From: Anaerolineales bacterium
GTDB taxonomy: Bacteria; Chloroflexota; Anaerolineae; Anaerolineales; Villigracilaceae
Length of the DNA: 64,000 nucleotides
Direction: 5' to 3'
Assembly (NCBI GenBank): GCA_020634885.1
Contig: JACKAW010000002.1
Location: 552,546-616,545 of the forward strand
Shown: positions 7,875 through 16,728 of the stretch, one piece after another
How the letters are laid out: every line of letters begins with the position of its first letter
Numbering within the stretch: the stretch's first letter is position 1
Translations under genes and position numbers: made by a program
The notes under the pieces: generated by a model
Told to the model about the DNA's origin: nothing
Databases searched by the model: none
The model's input: only the letters and a program-made list of their open reading frames with translations

Positions 7875-9218
7875 TTACGGGTAAATTCTCTTGATCGTGC
7901 GTGGGAACGGAATCGCCTCGCGGATGTGTTCGATGCCGCACATCCAGGCGGTGACGCGTTCGGTGCCCATGCCGAAGCCCGCGTGGGGGACAGAGCCGTA
8001 CTTGCGCAGTTCCAAATACCACTTGAACGCTTCTTCGGGCAGACCTTCATGTTGAATGCGAGCCAGCAATTTATCGGGGTCGCTCATACGCTCGGAGCCG
8101 CCGCAAATTTCGCCGTAGCCTTCGGGGGCGAGCAAATCCACACTCTTGCAGACTTCGGGGCGGTTCTCCCACGGTTCCATGTAAAAGGCTTTGACCGCGC
8201 TGGGGTAGCCGTACACGAACACGGGCTTATCGTATAGTTTGGTGATCTCGGTCTCGTGCGGAGCGCCGAAATCCATGCCCCATTCGAACTTGAGCAGTTC
8301 TTTGCGCTCGGGGTCGGTCTCTTTTTCGTACAGGTCGATCAGATATTTCGCCGCATCATCATAGGACATGCGCGGGAACGGACCGGTGATGCTTTCCAAT
8401 TTACTCAAATCGCGCCCGAGGAATTTCAACTCGGCGGCGCAATCTTTCAACACGGACTGCGCGATGTGGGTGATGAGACCTTCTTCGATGTCCATGAGCT
8501 GGTCAAGGTCGCAGAAAGCGATCTCGGGTTCGAGCATCCAGAATTCGGTCAGGTGGCGACGCGTTTTGGACTTCTCCGCTCGGAAGGTGGGACCGTAGCA
8601 GTAGACTTTCCCGAACGCGAAAATATTCGCCTCGTTGTAGAGTTGACCGGTTTGCGCTAAGAAAGCGGAACCTTCGTCGAAGTATTCGGTCTCGAAGAGG
8701 GTGGTTGTGCCTTCGGCGGCGGCGGGGGTCAGGATGGGGGTGTCGAGGTTGAAGAAGCCCTGACCATCCAAATACTCGCGGACAGCCGACATGACCCGCA
8801 CGCGCACGCGCAGAATCGCCCACTGGCTTTGCATACGAATCCACAAATGACGGTTGTCGAGCGCGAAGTCCACGCCGTGGTCTTTGAGCGCCATCGGGTA
8901 ATCGAGCCCGGCGGCTTGGACGACCTGCAAGTCCTTGATGCCGACTTCGAACCCGCCGGGGATGCCGGGCGCGCGCTTATCCTCGCGAACGGAACCGGTG
9001 ATGATGACGGACGATTCTTGCGGCAGTTTGGAGATGGTCTCGAAGAGTTCGGGCGCAAGGTCACCTTTGAAGGCGACGCACTGGATGAAGCCTGAGCCAT
9101 CGCGCACGAGCAAAAAGACCAGTTTGCCCTTGTCTGTGCGGTTGTAAACCCAGCCCTTGAGGACAACGTCTTGCCCGATATAGTTTGAAATTTTTGAAAC
9201 GCTGACGTGTTCGGTCAT
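7875..9218 (-). CDS. asnS: Asparaginyl-tRNA synthetase
   Basis: This class IIb synthetase charges tRNA-Asn with asparagine. An N-terminal OB-fold anticodon domain (about 15-105; VVLKGWVYNR, LVRDGSGFIQCV) precedes the catalytic domain. Motif 2 is FRAEKSKTRRHLTEFWMLEPE-like, near 214-234. Motif 3 is GFGMGTERVTAWMCGIEHIR, followed by the ending PFPRTIKRIYP. The 447-residue length is normal for AsnRS. Its presence matters because GatCAB and an AspRS with non-discriminating-like residues are also encoded here, giving two possible routes to Asn-tRNA. Confidence 0.96.
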   Translation of the reverse strand: MTEHVSVSKISNYIGQDVVLKGWVYNRTDKGKLVFLLVRDGSGFIQCVAFKGDLAPELFETISKLPQESSVIITGSVREDKRAPGIPGGFEVGIKDLQVVQAAGLDYPMALKDHGVDFALDNRHLWIRMQSQWAILRVRVRVMSAVREYLDGQGFFNLDTPILTPAAAEGTTTLFETEYFDEGSAFLAQTGQLYNEANIFAFGKVYCYGPTFRAEKSKTRRHLTEFWMLEPEIAFCDLDQLMDIEEGLITHIAQSVLKDCAAELKFLGRDLSKLESITGPFPRMSYDDAAKYLIDLYEKETDPERKELLKFEWGMDFGAPHETEITKLYDKPVFVYGYPSAVKAFYMEPWENRPEVCKSVDLLAPEGYGEICGGSERMSDPDKLLARIQHEGLPEEAFKWYLELRKYGSVPHAGFGMGTERVTAWMCGIEHIREAIPFPRTIKRIYP

Positions 9219-9279
9219 GTAGGGAATTCCTTTAGTGCAGTAATTTTGGCAATTATATTACATGAAAGACGAAAGAAAT

Positions 9280-9301
9280 GCCCCTCTTGTTAGCGAGGGG
9301 C
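9280..9301 (-). terminator. Terminator after the hicAB operon
   Basis: The hairpin GCCCCTC / GAGGGGC is followed on the minus strand by ATTTCTTTC. It lies 15 bases after the hicB stop, and it separates hicB from asnS. Confidence 0.6.
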
Positions 9302-9315
9302 TTATTGGGGCTTTC

Positions 9316-9678
9316 TCAATTTTTGTGCGAAGACAATAAATACGAGTCGTGATAAATCTCATTTTTCTTTGGTTTTAGTCGATTACCCTGACTTACAAAA
9401 GTCATAGTAGTTTCAGAGCCCGTACTGACTGTTGTATTGATCAACTTGCTTGGTTCAGGCACATATAATCCATCTTCGATTAAGCTTTCAATAAAATCCA
9501 CCATGGCAAGTTGAAGGTCTTCAACAGCTTCTTCGCGGGTTTCTCCTTGACCAAAGCAGCCATCCATTTCAAGTACGCGGGCAAAATAGATGGGTTGGTC
9601 ATCAGTGCTTTCTTCGATGGAAGTAATTAATAAATATGGGCGTTGAGCCAATTGCTCGGCTTGCATACGCAAATCCAT
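9316..9678 (-). CDS. hicB: HicB-type antitoxin
   Basis: The 120-residue protein has the partial RNase H-like HicB core: FARVLEMDGCFGQGETREEAV, then EDLQLAMVDFIESLIEDG. It would bind and neutralise the HicA toxin encoded two bases upstream. The segment after residue 75 has no obvious ribbon-helix-helix or HTH, so how it might repress its operon is unclear. The gene order toxin then antitoxin is typical of hicAB loci. Confidence 0.82.
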   Translation of the reverse strand: MDLRMQAEQLAQRPYLLITSIEESTDDQPIYFARVLEMDGCFGQGETREEAVEDLQLAMVDFIESLIEDGLYVPEPSKLINTTVSTGSETTMTFVSQGNRLKPKKNEIYHDSYLLSSHKN

Positions 9679-9680
9679 GA

Positions 9681-9941
9681 TTATCCTTCGCTTTCTTTTT
9701 GGAGTTCTAATAACTTCTCAACTAATTTTACCGCAAATTCGACATAGCCTTTTGCAAGCTGGCGGTGACGCGGAAGCGTTGCTCGTAGTTCAGGAAATTT
9801 TGGATGTTTGAAAATATCATGGTTTCCACCATGTTTGATAACGAAACCAAACCCCTCATATAGAGTGTCGAGGTCTGCCCGTTTCCAATTGGATTTGGAG
9901 TTTTTCATTTGCTCCAAAAGTTTCTCGGCTTTGGAGGGCAT
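9681..9941 (-). CDS. hicA: HicA-type mRNA interferase toxin
   Basis: The 86-residue protein matches the HicA double-stranded-RNA-binding fold: GFGFVIKHGGNHDIFKHP, then LPRHRQLAKGYV. The His in GGNHDIFKH is the expected catalytic residue for mRNA cleavage. The protein is slightly longer than typical HicA (60-80 residues) because of an N-terminal extension. The stop is two bases before the hicB start, so translation is probably coupled. Confidence 0.82.
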   Translation of the reverse strand: MPSKAEKLLEQMKNSKSNWKRADLDTLYEGFGFVIKHGGNHDIFKHPKFPELRATLPRHRQLAKGYVEFAVKLVEKLLELQKESEG

Positions 9942-9947
9942 ATTGTT

Positions 9948-10364
9948 TTACTCCCTCGGCGGTTTTTGCGCTTCAATTTGGTTTACATAAAGACTTAACT
10001 CAGATTTGTAGTCCTTTTCCACCATGAGTACGAATTGATAAATTCCAGGCTTTGGAAAGACAACATCTTTTAACTCAAAAATCAAATTTACTTCTGGTTT
10101 CCTGCCTTTTTCGCCTCTTGGTATCTCGAACTGACCAGACATATCCATTATCTGGTTTCCGTCTTCATCTAAAAGCTTTATGGTGAAATCTCTTACCTGA
10201 CCATATTCTCCCAACTCAGCTCCCAATTTTCCTACAAGGTGCATGGATGAATGACGGGCGGGGAAGCTGTAAGAGAAAATATCATTGAATATTCCCATTA
10301 CATTGAGCTTCCCATCGCCTGTGATATTGGCATAATCTGCGGCTAGAAATAACAGTGGTCTCAT
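9948..10364 (-). CDS. Conserved beta-rich protein (DUF6941-like), in operon with hicAB
   Basis: The 138-residue protein begins MRPLLFLAADYANITGDGKL and continues NVMGIFNDI, a pattern I associate with the DUF6941 family of small beta-sandwich proteins of unknown role. No signal peptide or catalytic motif is visible. AAAGGAG lies upstream of the ATG. It ends six bases before hicA, so the three genes are likely co-transcribed. Whether it has any role in the toxin module is unknown. Confidence 0.65.
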   Translation of the reverse strand: MRPLLFLAADYANITGDGKLNVMGIFNDIFSYSFPARHSSMHLVGKLGAELGEYGQVRDFTIKLLDEDGNQIMDMSGQFEIPRGEKGRKPEVNLIFELKDVVFPKPGIYQFVLMVEKDYKSELSLYVNQIEAQKPPRE

Positions 10365-10473
10365 TTTTTTCTCCTTTTAGGAAGAATATATCCCGATTTG
10401 TCCAAATCGAATTATACAACCATATTTTTCCATCAATCTTCTCCCCAGCTTTATCAAGTTGTAAAGGTTCTCA

Positions 10474-10512
10474 ATAAAGAGACAGTCATCTCAAAGATGA
10501 CTGTCTCTTTAT
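10474..10512. terminator. Terminator, GACAGTCA family copy 1
   Basis: ATAAAGAGACAGTCATCT pairs with AGATGACTGTCTCTTTAT. The core recurs in three other terminators in this window (12593, 44779 and 47200). It follows the S9 peptidase gene on the minus strand. Confidence 0.8.
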
Positions 10513-10519
10513 CATTCCT

Positions 10520-12529
10520 CTACTTCAAATACTTATCCATCCACCGCAAAATGTGATTCAGCCGCGCAATGCGCCGGTCTGTTCTCCCGCCGCGTGAGAG
10601 ACCATGCGGCTCTTCGGGGAAGCGCACGAACTCCGTTTCCGTCCCGCCGCGTTTGAGGGCGACGTAAGCCTGCTCACCCTGCTCAATAGGACAGCGATGG
10701 TCATGTTCGCTGTGGATGACGAGCGTGGGCGTTTTCACTTCGCCCAGATATTTCACCGGCGACATATCCCACAATCTGTTAATTCCCTGTTGGGGCGAGC
10801 CAGATTTTGCCCAATGTTGGAAGACCCAGTTGAAATCGCTCGAGCCCCACATGCTGACCCAGTTGCTGACCACGCGCTGCGCCACCGCAGACTTGAAGCG
10901 GTTGGTATGCCCAACGATCCACAAGGTCATAAATCCGCCATACGAACCGCCAGTTACACCCATGCGCTTGGTATCGATGTAAGGCTTCCTCGCCACAAGG
11001 TCGGTAAACTTCATGATGTCATCGTAATCAGGTCCGCCGAAAATACCCCAGATCGCCTTCGAATGTTTCTCGCCGTAGCCCCGTCCGCCGCGCGGATTGG
11101 TGAAGTAGACCACGTATCCGTTCGAAGCGAAGTAATTGAACTCGTGCATGAAGAACTTGCCATACTGTGTCCACGGTCCGCCGTGAATTTCGAGGATGGA
11201 CGGATAGGTTTTGTTCGGGTCAAAATTGGGCGGGAACATGATCCAGCCTTGCAGGTCTGTGCCGTCCGCGCCTTTGTACCAAACCTCTTCCACCTTGGGC
11301 AACTTCACCGAGGCAAAATACTCGCGGTTGATATGCGTCAGATAGCGCACCGTGTTACTGCCCAACTCACGCAAGTGGACTTGCGGCGTGTCATACAGGC
11401 TTCCATAAAAATACGCCACATGCTTTTGGGATTTGTCGAACGAGACGGTTCCCAGCGCGCCGCCTTCGCCGATCACTTCGGTCATATTCTTGCCTGCGAT
11501 GTCGATCCGCTTCAAAACCGTGGACCCGTGAACGGCTGCCTGGAAATAGATGCTTTTTCCATCGTTTGACCATATCGGGCGTACGGTTTCTGCTGACCCG
11601 AAATCAGTGATGACATCTGCTTGGGTGTGCAGATCAAACTTCTCGGTCAGGTTTCGAGCCGCTTGTGATCCATCCACCGGCAAGACCCACAGGCTGGTGT
11701 TCTTGTATCCTTCATGTTCGCCTGCATTTCCAAAGTAGGCGAGCCATTTGCCATCTGGCGAAAATGAGAGCATATACTTTCCACCAACCGGCGTTTCCAA
11801 CTTGCGGAGTTTGCCGCCATCGGCAGGGATGGTGAAAATATCATCATGATCGGGATTTGCGTCGGGGTCATTGGAACGGTTCGAGACGAAGGCAATTGAC
11901 CTGCCATCGGGTGAGAAAGTGGGGGAGGTTTCGTCGAAGATTGGGTTATCAGTTAATTGCTTGCCCTTGCCTGTGCGGGCATCCACCAGCCAGATGTGCG
12001 TGCGTTCCTTTGGCAGGTATCCGTAGCCGTCCATTTTGTAGAAGAGGCGGTCATAGTGACGTGCCACCACGCCAAGTTTTTTCTTGTTCTCATCTTTCTC
12101 GCGTTCCAACACGTCCGCGTCTGTCTTGCGGACGTTGCACAAAAGTTTGCGTCCATCTGGTGACCAGCCAATCAAACTGATCTCACCTTCAATGGATGTC
12201 AATTTTTCCGCTTCGCCGCCGCCAAACGAAATGAGGTGGATCTGTGAAGGTTTTGCTTTATCAGCACGGTTGGACATGAACGCGATGGTATTCCCATCCG
12301 GCGACCAGCGCGGGGACGAATCGGAATGATTGCCGCGTGTGAACTGGCGCGGCGACCCGCCCGCGGTTGGGACGATCCACAAGTTGCCGTATTTCTTCTC
12401 TGTCTTTTTATCTACCCGTTGCAGGCGATAGATGACGTGTCCGCCATCGGGCGAAATCCGCACATCAGAAAGCTGTTGCAGGGAATACAGATCTTCAGCA
12501 GTGACAAAACGTTTCTTCGGGGCTGGCAT
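10520..12529 (-). CDS. S9 family prolyl-oligopeptidase-type peptidase
   Basis: This 669-residue serine peptidase probably cleaves short peptides or N-acyl-aminoacyl peptides in the cytoplasm, as no signal peptide is seen. The first 400 or so residues form a TolB-like beta-propeller (repeats such as PRWSPDGNTIAFMSNR and PTFSPDGRSIAFVSNR). The C-terminal alpha/beta hydrolase has the nucleophile in GGSYGGFM (Ser near 529), the acid in HSEHDHRCP (Asp near 610) and the base in EEPHGLSRGG (His near 642). AAAAGGAG lies upstream of the start. It is flanked by two terminators of the same repeat family and so is monocistronic. Confidence 0.94.
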   Translation of the reverse strand: MPAPKKRFVTAEDLYSLQQLSDVRISPDGGHVIYRLQRVDKKTEKKYGNLWIVPTAGGSPRQFTRGNHSDSSPRWSPDGNTIAFMSNRADKAKPSQIHLISFGGGEAEKLTSIEGEISLIGWSPDGRKLLCNVRKTDADVLEREKDENKKKLGVVARHYDRLFYKMDGYGYLPKERTHIWLVDARTGKGKQLTDNPIFDETSPTFSPDGRSIAFVSNRSNDPDANPDHDDIFTIPADGGKLRKLETPVGGKYMLSFSPDGKWLAYFGNAGEHEGYKNTSLWVLPVDGSQAARNLTEKFDLHTQADVITDFGSAETVRPIWSNDGKSIYFQAAVHGSTVLKRIDIAGKNMTEVIGEGGALGTVSFDKSQKHVAYFYGSLYDTPQVHLRELGSNTVRYLTHINREYFASVKLPKVEEVWYKGADGTDLQGWIMFPPNFDPNKTYPSILEIHGGPWTQYGKFFMHEFNYFASNGYVVYFTNPRGGRGYGEKHSKAIWGIFGGPDYDDIMKFTDLVARKPYIDTKRMGVTGGSYGGFMTLWIVGHTNRFKSAVAQRVVSNWVSMWGSSDFNWVFQHWAKSGSPQQGINRLWDMSPVKYLGEVKTPTLVIHSEHDHRCPIEQGEQAYVALKRGGTETEFVRFPEEPHGLSRGGRTDRRIARLNHILRWMDKYLK

Positions 12530-12592
12530 AAATTACTCCTTTTCGGAATGTGATTTTTGGGAATGTAGATAGATTGTACAACCATCCATAAA

Positions 12593-12629
12593 AAAAAAGA
12601 CAGTCATCTTAATGGTGACTGTCTTTTTT
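12593..12629. terminator. Terminator, GACAGTCA family copy 2
   Basis: AAGACAGTCATC pairs with GGTGACTGTCTT (one G-U pair), flanked by an A-run and a T-run. It lies between gatB (minus strand, ends 12633) and the S9 peptidase gene start. Confidence 0.8.
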
Positions 12630-12632
12630 CTC

Positions 12633-14078
12633 TTATTTTTTCCGTTCTTCCAAGCCCTTTACCATCAATTCCTTTGCCACATTGGGATCGGCTTTGCCTT
12701 TTGTGGTTCGTGCCACCTGACCCATGAACCACTGGAACAGAGTCTCTTTGCCCGCGTTGTACTCGTCCACTTCTTTGGGGTTGTCGTTCAAAATCTTTGT
12801 CACGATCTCTTGAATGGCGTTCACATCCGTCATCTGCAAGAGATTTTTTTCTTTCACGATCTGCGCGGGGTCGCCGCCGTTCTTGAAGAGTTCGGTCAGT
12901 ACGGTTTTGCCTGCGCTCGCGCCGATGGTTTTGTCTGTCACCATGTCGATTAATTTTGCAAGTGTTTCGGGCGCGAGAGTCACATCGTCGATGCTCAAGC
13001 CTGAGTCATTCAAATAACGCATGAACTCGCCCGCGATCCACGAGTGGATTGTTTTGGCGGGGCTTTTCGATTTTGCCACTACGTTCTCGAAGTAGTCCGC
13101 GAGAGTCCGCTCGGAGGTGAGAAAACGCGCCTCGGAGGGAGTCAAGCCAAAGTCCGAAATGAAGCGGGCGGTCTTTGCTTCCGGCAGTTCGGGCAATTGA
13201 CTCCGAATCGACTCGATCCATGCATCGGAAAGTTGGAGGGGAGGAAGGTCGGGCTCGGGGAAGTAGCGATAATCGTGCGCCTCTTCCTTCGACCGTTGGC
13301 TGGTGGTTACTTCCCGAGCATCATCCCAGCCGAGAGTTTCCTGCACGACCGTGCCACCTTCTTCATAAATTTTGATCTGGCGTTCGATCTCATATTGCGA
13401 AGCGCGGACGAGTGCGCGAAAACTGTTGAGATTTTTGATCTCAGTGCGGGTGCGGAACTCATCACTGCCAACGGGACGCACCGAAATGTTCGCCTCGAAA
13501 CGCAGCACGCCTTTTTCCATGTCACCCGAGTTGACGCCGAGGTAACGCAAAATCGCACGGACCTTTGTGGCGTAATCAAGCGCGGCTTCGACGGTGCGAA
13601 TATCCGGCTCTGAGACGATCTCAAGCAGCGGCACGCCTGCGCGGTTGAAATCCACCAGTGCATAATTTTTTTCGTGCGCGAGTTTCGCCGTATCCTCTTC
13701 GATGTGAACCCGCCTCACTCTCACGTTGAGTTGATTCTCGCTGCCATCATTGACTTCAAGGAAACCTTTTTCTGCAATCGGCAATTCGTATTGCGAAATT
13801 TGATAACCCTTGGGTAGGTCGGGGTAGTAATAATTTTTGCGCGCAAAAGTGTTGTGCTTGTTGATGGAGCAGTTCAACGCGAGTCCAACCAACGCGGCAA
13901 GTTCTGTCGCCTTTTTGTTGACGACGGGCATGGCACCGGGCAGACCTGTGCAGACAGGGCAGATATTTGAGTTCGGCTCGGGCGCGGAGCCGTAGTCTGC
14001 GGAGCAACTGCAGAACATTTTGGAGTTGGTGAGTAACTCGCCGTGAATTTCAAGTCCGATTACGGGTTCGTATTTCAT
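12633..14078 (-). CDS. gatB: Asp-tRNA(Asn)/Glu-tRNA(Gln) amidotransferase subunit B
   Basis: GatB phosphorylates the misacylated Glu or Asp on tRNA and, with GatA and GatC, converts it to Gln or Asn. The 481-residue protein has the N-terminal signature GLEIHGELLT, the zinc-type cysteines FCSCSADYG and CPVCTGLPG, RKNYYYPDLPKGYQISQYE, and the C-terminal YqeY-like tRNA-binding domain. No glnS is seen in the window, so supply of Gln-tRNA is the likely main task. It lies 1.1 kb from gatA on the same strand, separated by a SRPBCC gene and a divergent DinB gene. Confidence 0.96.
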   Translation of the reverse strand: MKYEPVIGLEIHGELLTNSKMFCSCSADYGSAPEPNSNICPVCTGLPGAMPVVNKKATELAALVGLALNCSINKHNTFARKNYYYPDLPKGYQISQYELPIAEKGFLEVNDGSENQLNVRVRRVHIEEDTAKLAHEKNYALVDFNRAGVPLLEIVSEPDIRTVEAALDYATKVRAILRYLGVNSGDMEKGVLRFEANISVRPVGSDEFRTRTEIKNLNSFRALVRASQYEIERQIKIYEEGGTVVQETLGWDDAREVTTSQRSKEEAHDYRYFPEPDLPPLQLSDAWIESIRSQLPELPEAKTARFISDFGLTPSEARFLTSERTLADYFENVVAKSKSPAKTIHSWIAGEFMRYLNDSGLSIDDVTLAPETLAKLIDMVTDKTIGASAGKTVLTELFKNGGDPAQIVKEKNLLQMTDVNAIQEIVTKILNDNPKEVDEYNAGKETLFQWFMGQVARTTKGKADPNVAKELMVKGLEERKK

Positions 14079-14134
14079 AGTTGGGTAGTCTCTTTGTTGA
14101 ATAGTTTGATGGTCAAACGTTTGAAGGTTGCAGG

Positions 14135-14557
14135 TTATAAAGTTTCTGCTCGTTTTTTCAAGGATCGTGCTTCGGTCTGGATGTACTCTTCGGTCATCTT
14201 TCCGTACATTTTACTAATGAGATTGCCGAGCCAGCCGTTGAAAGCAAAGGTGAGTGTGACTTCGGATTGATTTGCACTAATCGACTTGACAACATGTTCA
14301 GCCACCATATGCATGCCCAGGGACTTTGACGCCCATGTGAAGTTAGCAGAGTTGAGCTCAGTAACTGTCCAAACAACCGGTTGGAGTTTGGGTTGAGTCA
14401 CTTTGTAGCGATTGCCAAGTTTTAGTTTGGGTGTGTCCAGCACTTCGACCTTGGTTACGGTCGGAGTCCACTCTTGCCAGTGGGCGACATCGGAGAGGAT
14501 TTTCCAGATGGAGTCTTGGCTGGCGTTGATGGTGAGGGAGGTTGAGAATTTGGTCAT
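14135..14557 (-). CDS. SRPBCC-family lipid/ligand-binding protein
   Basis: The 140-residue protein has the START/Bet v1-like pattern of a polyketide cyclase/dehydrase family member: INASQDSIWKILSDVAHWQEW at the front, then WTVTELNSANFTWAS, and a long C-terminal helix with repeated Lys and Arg. It probably binds a hydrophobic ligand in the cytoplasm. No specific function can be assigned. AGGAAAC lies upstream of the ATG. A DinB-family gene is divergently transcribed from the 58-base gap upstream. Confidence 0.8.
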   Translation of the reverse strand: MTKFSTSLTINASQDSIWKILSDVAHWQEWTPTVTKVEVLDTPKLKLGNRYKVTQPKLQPVVWTVTELNSANFTWASKSLGMHMVAEHVVKSISANQSEVTLTFAFNGWLGNLISKMYGKMTEEYIQTEARSLKKRAETL

Positions 14558-14559
14558 AT

Positions 14560-14587
14560 TTGTTTCCTAGAACACTTGCACTATAAT
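14560..14587 (+). promoter_or_regulatory. Promoter of the DinB-family gene
   Basis: TTGTTT near 14560 and TATAAT at 14582-14587 are separated by about 16 bases. The pair lies 29 bases before the ATG at 14616, which is preceded by AAGGAG. Confidence 0.5.
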
Positions 14588-14615
14588 CAAAATTAATTAA
14601 ACAAGGAGCAACTTT

Positions 14616-15107
14616 ATGAATGCAGAAGCCTTTCGTCATTTTTATAACTATCACTTTGCCGAGAACCGCAAGATCTTGGAGCATGTCGCGGCGTTGACCT
14701 TTGAGCAGTTCACTCAAAAAGCGGATTACTCTCGCGGCTCGATTCGGGAGCAACTCGTCCACCTTGTGGACGTGGAGGATGTGTGGATCAGCGAGTTGCG
14801 CGGCGCTCAACCATCTGAGCCGTTGCCAGAAACTACTGAGGTTGATGACCGTGATGCCATCCGCTCATTGTGGGATTCGGTTGAGCGGAACACTCGTGCG
14901 TATCTAGCAAACTTGCAAGGTGACCAGTTGTTCTCCAAGCCGATCACCGATCCTGAAGAGGACAAGGATTTGATCGTCTGGCAGGTCTTGCTTCATGTTG
15001 TTAATCATGCCACCGATCATCGCGCTCAACTGCTGCGTGCTTTGCATGATCTAGGCGTGGACACGAAATCTCAGGATTATATTTTTTACGTGTACGAGAA
15101 CCAATGA
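14616..15107 (+). CDS. DinB-family protein (four-helix metal-binding)
   Basis: The 163-residue protein fits the DinB/YfiT superfamily of four-helix bundles that use three His residues to bind a metal and often act as thiol-dependent transferases. The spaced His pattern is seen in REQLVHLVDVEDVWI, in LLHVVNHATDHRAQL, and in the N-terminal FRHFYNYHFAENR. AACAAGGAGCAACTTT gives a good ribosome site. No partner thiol pathway is visible nearby, so the substrate is unknown. Confidence 0.85.
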   Translation: MNAEAFRHFYNYHFAENRKILEHVAALTFEQFTQKADYSRGSIREQLVHLVDVEDVWISELRGAQPSEPLPETTEVDDRDAIRSLWDSVERNTRAYLANLQGDQLFSKPITDPEEDKDLIVWQVLLHVVNHATDHRAQLLRALHDLGVDTKSQDYIFYVYENQ

Positions 15108-15166
15108 CCACAGACGATTGACCATAGACGATGGGAAACATCTATGGTCGATGGTCTGTCGTCCAT
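15108..15166. repeat. Intergenic palindromic repeat (GACCATAGACGATG)
   Basis: Several imperfect direct and inverted copies of ACCATAGACGATG fill the space between the DinB gene and gatA. Arms GACCATAGACGATG (15120-15133) and CATCTATGGTC (15139-15149) form a hairpin. It could act as a transcript end for the two convergent genes, although it lacks a clear T-run. Confidence 0.5.
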
Positions 15167-15168
15167 CG

Positions 15169-16629
15169 TCACAAAGTCGGTTGTTGCTTATGCCAATCGG
15201 TCACTTGCTGGTAGGCGTGGGCGACTTGGAATAAGGTTGCTTCATCTAAGTGTTTTCCGATGAGTTGCATACCGACGGGCATGTTGTTGGAGAAGCCAGC
15301 GGGGAGTGCAAGGGCAGGGACGCCAGCGGGGTTGGTCGCAACGACGTAAATATCCGAGAGGTACATTTCGAGCGGGTCGCTGGTTTTCTCGCCAAGTTTG
15401 AAGGCAGTGGTGGGACAGGTCGGGGCGAGGAGAATGTCCACGTTGGAAAAAGCAGTTTCAAAGTCCCGACGAAGAAGCGTGCGAACTTTTTGTGCCTTCA
15501 AGTAATACGCGTCATAGTATCCGGCTGAGAGAGCATATGCGCCAAGCATAATCCTGCGCTTGACCTCGTCACCGAAACCTTCGTGACGAGTCTTGAGATA
15601 GATGTCGATGACATCCTTCGCGCCATCTGAAACGGAGAGACCAAAGCGCGTGCCGTCCATGCGGGCGAGGTTGGCGCTAGCTTCAGCGAAGAGCAGCAGA
15701 TAATAAACCGGCAAGCCGTATTTGGTATGGGGGAGCGAGACTTCGTGAATTTCCATGCCGAGTTTTTCGTAGGTGCGAATGGCTTCTTGCATGGCGGACT
15801 CAACGCCCGCTTCCATGCCTGCTACGAAATATTCTTTCGGGATGCCGAGCTTCATGCCTTTGACGGGCTTGTTGATGTTAGCGGTGTAGTTGGGAACGGG
15901 GGAGTTGTAGGTGGTGCTGTCGAGTGGATCATGCCCGGCGATGTGTTCGAGGACGGTCGCGCAATCATATGCGTCACGGGTCATTGGACCGATGCAATCG
16001 AACGAGGATGCAAGCGCGATGAGACCGTAACGCGAGACGCGTCCATAAGTGGGCTTTATGCCTGTCACGTTTGTGAAGCCTGCAGGCATGCGCACGGAAC
16101 CACCTGTGTCTTCGCCAATGGAAAACGTGCAAAGGCTGGCGGACATGCTCGCCGCCGCGCCGCCACTCGAACCGCCAGGAACGCGATCAAGATCCCACGG
16201 GTTGTGAGTGGGGAAGAGCGCGGAGTTTTCACATGAAGACCCCATGCCGAACTCGTCCATGTTGGTCTTGCCGACGAGGACAGCGCCAGAGTCCGCGAGT
16301 TTGTTTGTGACGGTGGCGTTGTACTGCGGGACGTAGTTTTCGAGAATCTTGGAAGAACAAGTCGTGCGGACATCGCGCGTGGAAATGCAGTCCTTCATTG
16401 AAAAAGGAATGCCCGTCAACGGCGTGACGTTCTCGCCTTTGGCAATGCGCTCATCGGCTTTCTTGGCTTGTTCCAGTGCAAGATCATCTGTGACCGTGAC
16501 GTAGGACTTGACCTTCTTATCCACGTCGTGGATGCGGTCGAGCATGGCTTGAGTCAACTCGACGGAGGAGATTTTTTTGGTAGTGAGAAGCTCGTGGGCT
16601 TCTCGGATGGTAAGGTTGTGTAGTTGCAT
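15169..16629 (-). CDS. gatA: Asp-tRNA(Asn)/Glu-tRNA(Gln) amidotransferase subunit A
   Basis: GatA is the glutaminase subunit that releases ammonia from glutamine for GatB. The amidase signature is intact: the catalytic Lys in GIPFSMKDC, the Ser-rich VPGGSSGGAAASMSA, and the nucleophile segment GEDTGGSVRMPAG followed by GIKPTYGRVSRYGLI. The 486-residue length is normal. It lies 99 bases downstream of gatC, with a 17-bp inverted repeat in the gap, and probably belongs to an aspS-mazF-gatC-gatA transcription unit. Confidence 0.97.
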   Translation of the reverse strand: MQLHNLTIREAHELLTTKKISSVELTQAMLDRIHDVDKKVKSYVTVTDDLALEQAKKADERIAKGENVTPLTGIPFSMKDCISTRDVRTTCSSKILENYVPQYNATVTNKLADSGAVLVGKTNMDEFGMGSSCENSALFPTHNPWDLDRVPGGSSGGAAASMSASLCTFSIGEDTGGSVRMPAGFTNVTGIKPTYGRVSRYGLIALASSFDCIGPMTRDAYDCATVLEHIAGHDPLDSTTYNSPVPNYTANINKPVKGMKLGIPKEYFVAGMEAGVESAMQEAIRTYEKLGMEIHEVSLPHTKYGLPVYYLLLFAEASANLARMDGTRFGLSVSDGAKDVIDIYLKTRHEGFGDEVKRRIMLGAYALSAGYYDAYYLKAQKVRTLLRRDFETAFSNVDILLAPTCPTTAFKLGEKTSDPLEMYLSDIYVVATNPAGVPALALPAGFSNNMPVGMQLIGKHLDEATLFQVAHAYQQVTDWHKQQPTL

Positions 16630-16669
16630 GAGGTTTTGAGATTAGATGATTAGAGAATAGAGATTAGTG

Positions 16670-16719
16670 AGTAGAAAGTGGAAAGTAGGGAGTGGTCATG
16701 TAACTTTCCACTTTCTACT
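16670..16719. repeat. Inverted repeat between gatC and gatA
   Basis: Perfect 17-bp arms (AGTAGAAAGTGGAAAGT at 16670-16686 and its complement at 16703-16719) enclose a 16-base loop. Flanks are rich in related GAGATTAG and TAGAGAATAG motifs. The stem could attenuate transcription between the two subunit genes or be a mobile intergenic repeat. Confidence 0.6.
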
Positions 16720-16728
16720 TTCTATTCT

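Noticed and set aside
10604..11569. Plus-strand frame of 321 residues opposite the S9 peptidase
   Set aside because: It overlaps the catalytic domain of a well-supported gene on the other strand. Its Arg/His-rich composition is typical of a shadow frame.
13044..13613. Plus-strand frame of 189 residues opposite gatB
   Set aside because: Shadow of gatB with no own ribosome site or motif.
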